DNA from: Nocardioides allogilvus
GTDB taxonomy: Bacteria > Actinomycetota > Actinomycetes > Propionibacteriales > Nocardioidaceae
DNA length: 64,000 bases
Direction: 5' to 3'
Assembly: GCF_003047285.1 (NCBI RefSeq)
Contig: NZ_PZYX01000012.1
Location: 60,776 to 124,775, forward strand
A model generated the notes under the pieces. That model saw nothing but the letters and a program-made list of their open reading frames with translations, ran no database searches and was not told the origin of the DNA. How positions within the stretch are numbered: the first letter of the stretch is position 1; the number at the start of each line of letters is the position of its first letter. The position numbers and the translations under genes were made by a program. Positions 59,332 through 64,000 of this stretch are shown here, one piece after another.

Positions 59332-61086
59332 TCACAGGTATTGGCCGGTGTTGGCGACGTTGTCGATGGAGCGGCCGGGCTCGGTGCCCTGCTTGCCCGT
59401 GATGAGAGTGCGGATGAAGACGATCCGCTCGCCCTTCTTGCCCGAGATGCGGGCCCAGTCGTCGGGGTTGGTGGTGTTGGGGAGGTCCTCGTTCTCCTTG
59501 AACTCGTCCACGCACGCCTGCAGCATGTGCTGGACGCGGAGGCCGCGCTGGTGCTGGTCGAGGAAGTCCTTGATCGCCATCTTCTTGGCCCGGTCGACGA
59601 TGTTCTGGATCATCGCGCCGGAGTTGAAGTCCTTGAAGTAGAGGACCTCCTTGTCACCGTTGGCATAGGTGACCTCGAGGAAGCGGTTCTCCTCGGACTC
59701 GGTGTACATCCGCTCGACCGTCGCCCGGATCATCCCGGCCACGCACGCGTCGGCGTCGCCGTGGAACTCGGCGAGGTCGTCGTCGTGCAGCGGCAGGTCG
59801 GCGGTGAGGTACTTGGTGAAGATGTCACGCGCGGACTCGGCGTCCGGCCGCTCGATCTTGATCTTCACGTCGAGGCGACCGGGGCGCAGAATGGCCGGGT
59901 CGATCATGTCCTCGCGGTTGGAGGCACCGATGACCAGGACGTTCTCCAGCGTCTCGACGCCGTCGATCTCGCTGAGCAGCTGGGGGACGATGGTGTTCTC
60001 CACGTCCGAGGAGACCCCCGAGCCGCGGGTGCGGAACAGGGAGTCCATCTCGTCGAAGAACACGATGACGGGCGTGCCCATCGACGCCTTCTCGCGGGCC
60101 CGCTGGAAGACCAGCCGGATGTGCCGCTCGGTCTCGCCGACGTACTTGTTGAGCAGCTCGGGGCCCTTGATGTTGAGGAAGTAGGACTTGCCGGAGCTGC
60201 CGGTCTTCTCGCTGACCTTCTTCGCGAGCGAGTTGGCCACGGCCTTGGCGATCAGCGTCTTGCCGCAGCCGGGAGGGCCGTAGAGGAGCACGCCCTTCGG
60301 CGGCTTGAGCTTGTGCTCCTTGAAGAGCTCGGGGTAGAGGTAGGGCAGCTCGACGGCGTCGCGGATCGCGTCGATCTGCGTGATCAGCCCGCCGATCTGC
60401 GAGTAGTCGATGTCGGGGACCTCTTCGAGGACGAGCTCCTCGACCTCGGACTTGGGCACCCGCTCGTAGGCGTAGCCGGCACGGGAGTCCAGCAGCAGCG
60501 AGTCGCCGGCCTTCGGCAGGACGTCGAGCAGCGGGGCGGCCAGCCGGACCACCCGCTCCTCGTCGCCGTTGCCGATGACCAGTGCGCGCTGGCCGTCCTC
60601 GAGCAGCTCCTTGAACATCACGACCTCGCCGACCTTCTCGAACGCGAGGGCGGCGACGACGTTGAGGGCCTCGTTGAGCATGACCTCCTGGCCCTTGACC
60701 AGCTCGTCGAGGTCGACGGCCGGGCTGGCGTTGACCCGCAGCTTGCGCCCGCCGGTGAACACGTCCACGGAGTCGTCCTCGTTGCGCGCGAGGAAGGTGC
60801 CGAAACCGGCCGGCGGCTGGGCGAGCCGGTCGACCTCCTCCTTGAGCTTCATGATCTGGTCGCGGGCCTCGCGCAGTGTCTGGGCGAGGCGCTCGTTCTG
60901 GCTCGTCACCGCGGCGAGCGAGCGCTGCGTGTCGGCGAGCCGGAGCTCGAGACCGCGGGAGTGGCCGGGCGCCTCGGTGAGCCGGCGCCGGAGATCGGAG
61001 ACCTCGGCCTCCAGGAAGCGCACCTGAGTGACCAGCTCGTCGGGATTCATCCCGGACCCCGCGGGCGTAGATGTCGGTTCGGACAT
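59332..61086 (-). CDS. mpa: Proteasome-associated AAA ATPase (Mpa/ARC)
   Basis: A 584-residue ATPase. An N-terminal coiled coil ([19 protein letters not shown]) binds Pup, and OB domains follow. The AAA domain has GPPGCGKT (Walker A) and [14 protein letters not shown] (Walker B). The C-terminus QYL docks into the alpha ring. AGGAGG precedes the ATG at 61086, so that start is preferred to GTG 61095. It unfolds pupylated proteins into the 20S chamber. Confidence 0.97.
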   Translation of the reverse strand: MSEPTSTPAGSGMNPDELVTQVRFLEAEVSDLRRRLTEAPGHSRGLELRLADTQRSLAAVTSQNERLAQTLREARDQIMKLKEEVDRLAQPPAGFGTFLARNEDDSVDVFTGGRKLRVNASPAVDLDELVKGQEVMLNEALNVVAALAFEKVGEVVMFKELLEDGQRALVIGNGDEERVVRLAAPLLDVLPKAGDSLLLDSRAGYAYERVPKSEVEELVLEEVPDIDYSQIGGLITQIDAIRDAVELPYLYPELFKEHKLKPPKGVLLYGPPGCGKTLIAKAVANSLAKKVSEKTGSSGKSYFLNIKGPELLNKYVGETERHIRLVFQRAREKASMGTPVIVFFDEMDSLFRTRGSGVSSDVENTIVPQLLSEIDGVETLENVLVIGASNREDMIDPAILRPGRLDVKIKIERPDAESARDIFTKYLTADLPLHDDDLAEFHGDADACVAGMIRATVERMYTESEENRFLEVTYANGDKEVLYFKDFNSGAMIQNIVDRAKKMAIKDFLDQHQRGLRVQHMLQACVDEFKENEDLPNTTNPDDWARISGKKGERIVFIRTLITGKQGTEPGRSIDNVANTGQYL

Positions 61087-61159
61087 GTGCGTCACCTCCT
61101 GTTCCTTCGGACATTACCCATCATGGGAAGGGACGGAAGCGGTTATCGCGCCGTGTTGG

Positions 61160-61717
61160 TCACGATTTCGACGCGGCCGGGTCGTTGAGCAGGTGGATGG
61201 CGTGCAGCTCGTCGTCGGTGAACTCCCCCGAGACGGCCAGGGCGCGCTGCAGCACGGCCGACTTGCGGGCGATGTAGGTGTCGATGTCCCTGTCCGGGTC
61301 TGCGGCCAGGGCGCGCTTGACCTCGGCGTAGGCGTCCCGCAGGTCCCGGTGCGTGCGGAGCACGTCGCGTACGGCGAGGTGGTTGCGCACGTTCGTGGTC
61401 CCGGCCGCGCAGACGTAGACGTGACGACGCGGCGCTTCGTCGGGGGCGAAGAAGGCCTCCCGGCCGACGACGCCGAGGTCGCCGCGGTGGACGTAGCCGA
61501 TCTCGGTCAGCGCTGCCACTGCGGCCGGCACGGCGGCCGGGGGGACGATGACGTCGATGTCCAGGATCGGCTTGGCGGCGAGGCCGGGCACCGAGGTCGA
61601 CCCGACGTGCTCGACCCGGGAGCCTGGCACGGCCGCGAGCGCCGTACGCAGATCGGCGGCCACGCGCTCGAAGTCGCGAGCCCAGTCAGCGGACCATGCG
61701 ACGACCTCGACGCTCAC
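61160..61717 (-). CDS. GrpB/UPF0157-family nucleotidyltransferase-like protein
   Basis: A 185-residue GrpB-family protein. The core VPGSRVEHVGSTSVPGLAAKPILDIDVIVP contains the nucleotidyltransferase-like G-S-T-x3-G...D-x-D motif. HVYVCAAGTTNVRNHLAVRDVLRTHRDL follows. GTG 61717 overlaps the trmI stop by 4 nt. GrpB proteins have no proven reaction in most bacteria; they are sometimes fused to CoA kinase. It is 73 nt upstream of mpa, with a possible promoter in that gap. Confidence 0.9.
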   Translation of the reverse strand: MSVEVVAWSADWARDFERVAADLRTALAAVPGSRVEHVGSTSVPGLAAKPILDIDVIVPPAAVPAAVAALTEIGYVHRGDLGVVGREAFFAPDEAPRRHVYVCAAGTTNVRNHLAVRDVLRTHRDLRDAYAEVKRALAADPDRDIDTYIARKSAVLQRALAVSGEFTDDELHAIHLLNDPAASKS

Positions 61718-62691
61718 TCGACCGGCTCGTCGACGACCTCCAGCGGCGGCAGGTCGGCCGGTCGCGGGCCGGTGTAGTCGATCCCGTAGGCACCCGGCGC
61801 CGGACGGCGCGTCTTGCGCAGGACCTTCTCCCCCGGTGCCATCCGGCGGGCGGTGACCAGGAAGGCGGTGTGGCCGATCATCTTGTGGTCGGGGCGTACG
61901 GCGAGGCCCTCGACGTGCCAGTCGCGGACCATCGACTCCCAGGGGTGCGGCTCGGTGAACCCGCCGTGGGCACGCAGGGTCTCCACGACGCGGGAGAGCT
62001 GCGTGGTGGTCGCGATGTAGGCGCAGACGATGCCGCCCGGGACGAGCTTCTCGGCGACCATGTCGATGCAGTTCCAAGGGTCGAGCATGTCGAGGATGAT
62101 CCGGTCGACCTGGCCCTCGATCTGGGGCAGCAGCAGCTTGAGGTCGCCCAGCTGCAGGTCCCAGGCCGGGTGGGACGTCCCGGCGGGCGCGTTGAAGAAC
62201 TGGTCGACGTTGCGCTTGGCAACCTCGGCGAACTCCTCGCGCAGCTCGTAGGACGTCACCTTGCCCCACGGGCCGACGGCGCGCAGCAGCGAGCAGGTGA
62301 GCGCGCCGGAGCCGGCACCGGCCTCCACGACGCGAGCACCGGGGTAGATGTCGGCGAGCGCCACGATCTGCGCCGCGTCCTTCGGGTAGACCACGGCCGC
62401 GCCGCGGGGCATCGAGACGACGAACTCGGAGAGCAGCGGCCGGAAGACGAGGTACTGCCCACCGGCGGACGAGGTGACGGTGAAGCCCTCGTCGCGACCG
62501 ATCATCTCGTCGTGGTCGAGGTGTCCCTTGTTGGAGAAGAAGCGCTTGCCCGGCGTCAGCTCGAAGTTGTGCTTGCGACCCTTCTGGTCGATCAGGCGCA
62601 CCCACTCCCCCTCGCGCAGCGGGCCGCGGTGGACACCCGACCACGCCTCGGCGGGCACGTCGGGACTGATCGGCGTTGAACTCTCAGGCAT
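61714..62691 (-). CDS. trmI: tRNA (adenine-N1)-methyltransferase TrmI
   Basis: A 325-residue TrmI. The N-terminal domain (REGEWVRLIDQKGRKHNFELTPGKRFFSNKGHLDHDEMIG) and the Rossmann part with VVEAGAGSGALTCSLLRAVG (motif I) and LQLGDLKLLLPQIEG / DRIILDMLDPWNCIDM (catalytic Asp) match the m1A58 enzyme. It methylates A58 of tRNA in the T loop. It is just upstream of mpa in many actinobacteria, and coupled to grpB here. Confidence 0.94.
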   Translation of the reverse strand: MPESSTPISPDVPAEAWSGVHRGPLREGEWVRLIDQKGRKHNFELTPGKRFFSNKGHLDHDEMIGRDEGFTVTSSAGGQYLVFRPLLSEFVVSMPRGAAVVYPKDAAQIVALADIYPGARVVEAGAGSGALTCSLLRAVGPWGKVTSYELREEFAEVAKRNVDQFFNAPAGTSHPAWDLQLGDLKLLLPQIEGQVDRIILDMLDPWNCIDMVAEKLVPGGIVCAYIATTTQLSRVVETLRAHGGFTEPHPWESMVRDWHVEGLAVRPDHKMIGHTAFLVTARRMAPGEKVLRKTRRPAPGAYGIDYTGPRPADLPPLEVVDEPVE

Positions 62692-62716
62692 GCGCGGAAC
62701 CCTAGTGGGGTCAGGC

Positions 62717-63850
62717 TCAGGCGCGTGACTCGCGGAAGGCCTTGTCCACGTCGGCGGTCGCGAGCACGCCCACCACCGAGCCGTCCTCCTCGACCAGGAG
62801 GTATTCGTCCGAGGGGCGTCGGCTGATCGCCAGGATCAGGTCCTCGCCGGCGATCTCCGCCGGCAGGGTGAGCCCGTCCTCGAGGGTGCGCGCGACCGTG
62901 CTGGTCGCGACCCACGGCCGGCGCTCGACGGGAGTGGCCTGCACGGCCGCCTCGCTGACGATGCCGGTGGGGCGCCCGGACGAGGTCACGGTCACGATGC
63001 TGCCGGCGTCGACCTCCTGCGCGCGGCGGACGGCCTCCGCCAACGGCGTGTCCTCGGGTACGGCGAGGGTGCGGCGGGCCAGCGGCCGCGCGACGAGGTG
63101 GGGCAGCCGCCTGCGCATCCGCGCGTGCGACATCGCCGCCGTGGCGCCGGTCCACAGGAACAGGCCGAGCACGACGACCAGGAGGTAGTCGAAGAACGTC
63201 GGAGGGACGCCGAAGAACTCGCGCTGGATCAGCGGCCACCCGAGCAGGGCCACGGCTGTCAGTCGCCCGCCCCAGCCGGCGACGATGGTGCCCTTGTTGG
63301 CATCGCCGGTGGCGCCCCACACCGCGGCCTTGAGCACCCGCCCACCGTCGAGGGGCAGGCCGGGGACCAGGTTGAGCACGCCGATCAGCAGGTTGGCGCC
63401 GGCCAGTCCCTCGACGGCGACCCGGACCAGCCCTTCGGGCAGCAGGAACCACAGCCCGACCGAGGCCAGGCCGACGGCGATCGAGGTCAGCGGCCCCACG
63501 ACGGCGATCCAGAACTCCTGGCGAGGACGCCGGGCCGAGCCGTCGATCTCGGTCATGCCGCCCAGGAAGTGCAGGGTGATCGAGTTGACGCCGAAGCCGT
63601 AGCGCTGGGCCACGATCGCGTGCGATGCCTCGTGCAGGAGCACCGAGAGGTAGAGGACGATCGCGAACACCAGCCCGGCGACGTACTTCAGCGCGCCCAG
63701 CCCCGGCTCGACCTGCTCGATGCGGGGCGCGATGGCGAACGCGATCAGTCCCGCGATGATGAACCAGGAGCTGGTGACCAGGACGTCGATCCCTGCCAAG
63801 GACCCGATGCGGATCGTTCCCGGCGGCCGCGAAGGCGCTTTCTGCGTCAC
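62717..63850 (-). CDS. Site-2 protease family (M50) metalloprotease with CBS domains
   Basis: A 377-residue integral membrane protease. HEASH (about residue 73) is the HExxH zinc site, and LVPGLPLDGGRVL carries the third ligand region (NPDG-type). About six membrane segments precede two CBS domains (about residues 250-370, with DTPLAEAVRRAQEVDAGS and SRRPSDEYLLVEEDGS). It may cut transmembrane regulators; CBS domains often sense adenosyl nucleotides. GTG 63850 is the start. No substrate gene is adjacent. Confidence 0.92.
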   Translation of the reverse strand: MTQKAPSRPPGTIRIGSLAGIDVLVTSSWFIIAGLIAFAIAPRIEQVEPGLGALKYVAGLVFAIVLYLSVLLHEASHAIVAQRYGFGVNSITLHFLGGMTEIDGSARRPRQEFWIAVVGPLTSIAVGLASVGLWFLLPEGLVRVAVEGLAGANLLIGVLNLVPGLPLDGGRVLKAAVWGATGDANKGTIVAGWGGRLTAVALLGWPLIQREFFGVPPTFFDYLLVVVLGLFLWTGATAAMSHARMRRRLPHLVARPLARRTLAVPEDTPLAEAVRRAQEVDAGSIVTVTSSGRPTGIVSEAAVQATPVERRPWVATSTVARTLEDGLTLPAEIAGEDLILAISRRPSDEYLLVEEDGSVVGVLATADVDKAFRESRA

Positions 63851-63906
63851 CGTGCGACCCTATCCGGCTGGTCGTCGAACGCCGCTGTCGGCGCCGCCGC
63901 CTAGGT

Positions 63907-64000
63907 GTTCTGTCCACGGAGGTTAGGCAGCGGCTCTAGACACAGGTGAAGGCCTCCGGGTGAGGTGTGGAGCAGCGACGCATCTCACCGAACCGGAGGC
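63907..64000 (+). other. Right-edge inverted structure, possible IS end
   Basis: GCCTCCGGGTGAG near 63955 faces CTCACCGAACCGGAGGC at the window's end; the arms match apart from a 4-nt insertion. TGTTCTGTC at about 63907 and the CTCTAGACA nearby resemble insertion-sequence ends. I recall similar leaders before IS481-type transposases, but the gene itself is outside the window, so this stays a guess. Confidence 0.3.

Overview
This is a high-GC actinobacterial chromosome segment, most likely from Nocardioides or a close relative in the Propionibacteriales (inference). The evidence is a complete Pup-proteasome locus, RbpA, adjacent separate lnt and ppm genes, many GTG starts and many 4-nt ATGA or GTGA overlaps between genes of one operon.

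Layout. 1-10138 (minus): tldE (cut by the window edge) and tldD, the nuclease pair sbcC/sbcD, fdhD and pepN, with a sulfotransferase on plus. 10300-15126: a 47-residue protein, OsmC, an SDR enzyme, a cyclophilin lipoprotein, a TetR regulator with a perfect operator shared with a divergent secreted protein, a GNAT enzyme and a lipoprotein. 15221-20859: helR, an RNA polymerase-protecting helicase-like ATPase preceded by a 19-bp rifamycin-associated element, then a short UvrA-like ATPase and azlC with a broken azlD. 20862-25799: an LLM flavoenzyme, an arsenic cassette (arsI divergent from arsR-aquaporin-arsC) and a zinc alcohol dehydrogenase. 25871-30984: an HTH-MurA fusion next to a perfect palindrome, GNAT, GDPD and UMF1 genes, and rbpA with a SigR-type promoter.

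30998-31982 is an IS5-family insertion whose target duplication contains the fxsA stop codon. 31983-34796 carries fxsA, ppm and lnt. 35212-40671 is a beta-lysine degradation locus: kdd-kamD-kamE-kal on minus and divergent kamA on plus. From 40651 to 41941 a PD-(D/E)XK-like nuclease gene is flanked by inverted copies of a two-part hairpin repeat. A third copy lies beside a decayed GIY-YIG nuclease gene at 56 kb.

41959-63850 holds an Lrp regulator and a 5'-3' exonuclease, then the large minus-strand proteolysis and secretion neighbourhood: M50 protease, trmI, grpB-like, mpa/arc, a 24-residue membrane peptide, an acyltransferase, dop, pup, prcB, prcA (with an unusually long proline-rich tail), an EEP-family enzyme, pafA, an FKBP lipoprotein, pafB, pafC, tatA, tatC, a hypothetical gene, a lipid kinase and helY. 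Pup is deamidated by Dop, ligated to targets by PafA, and the tagged proteins are unfolded by Mpa into the PrcAB chamber.

I saw no rRNA, tRNA, CRISPR array or phage. The most interesting items are the nuclease-linked repeat family, the RAE-helR pair, the HTH-MurA fusion with its palindrome, and the IS insertion at the fxsA stop.
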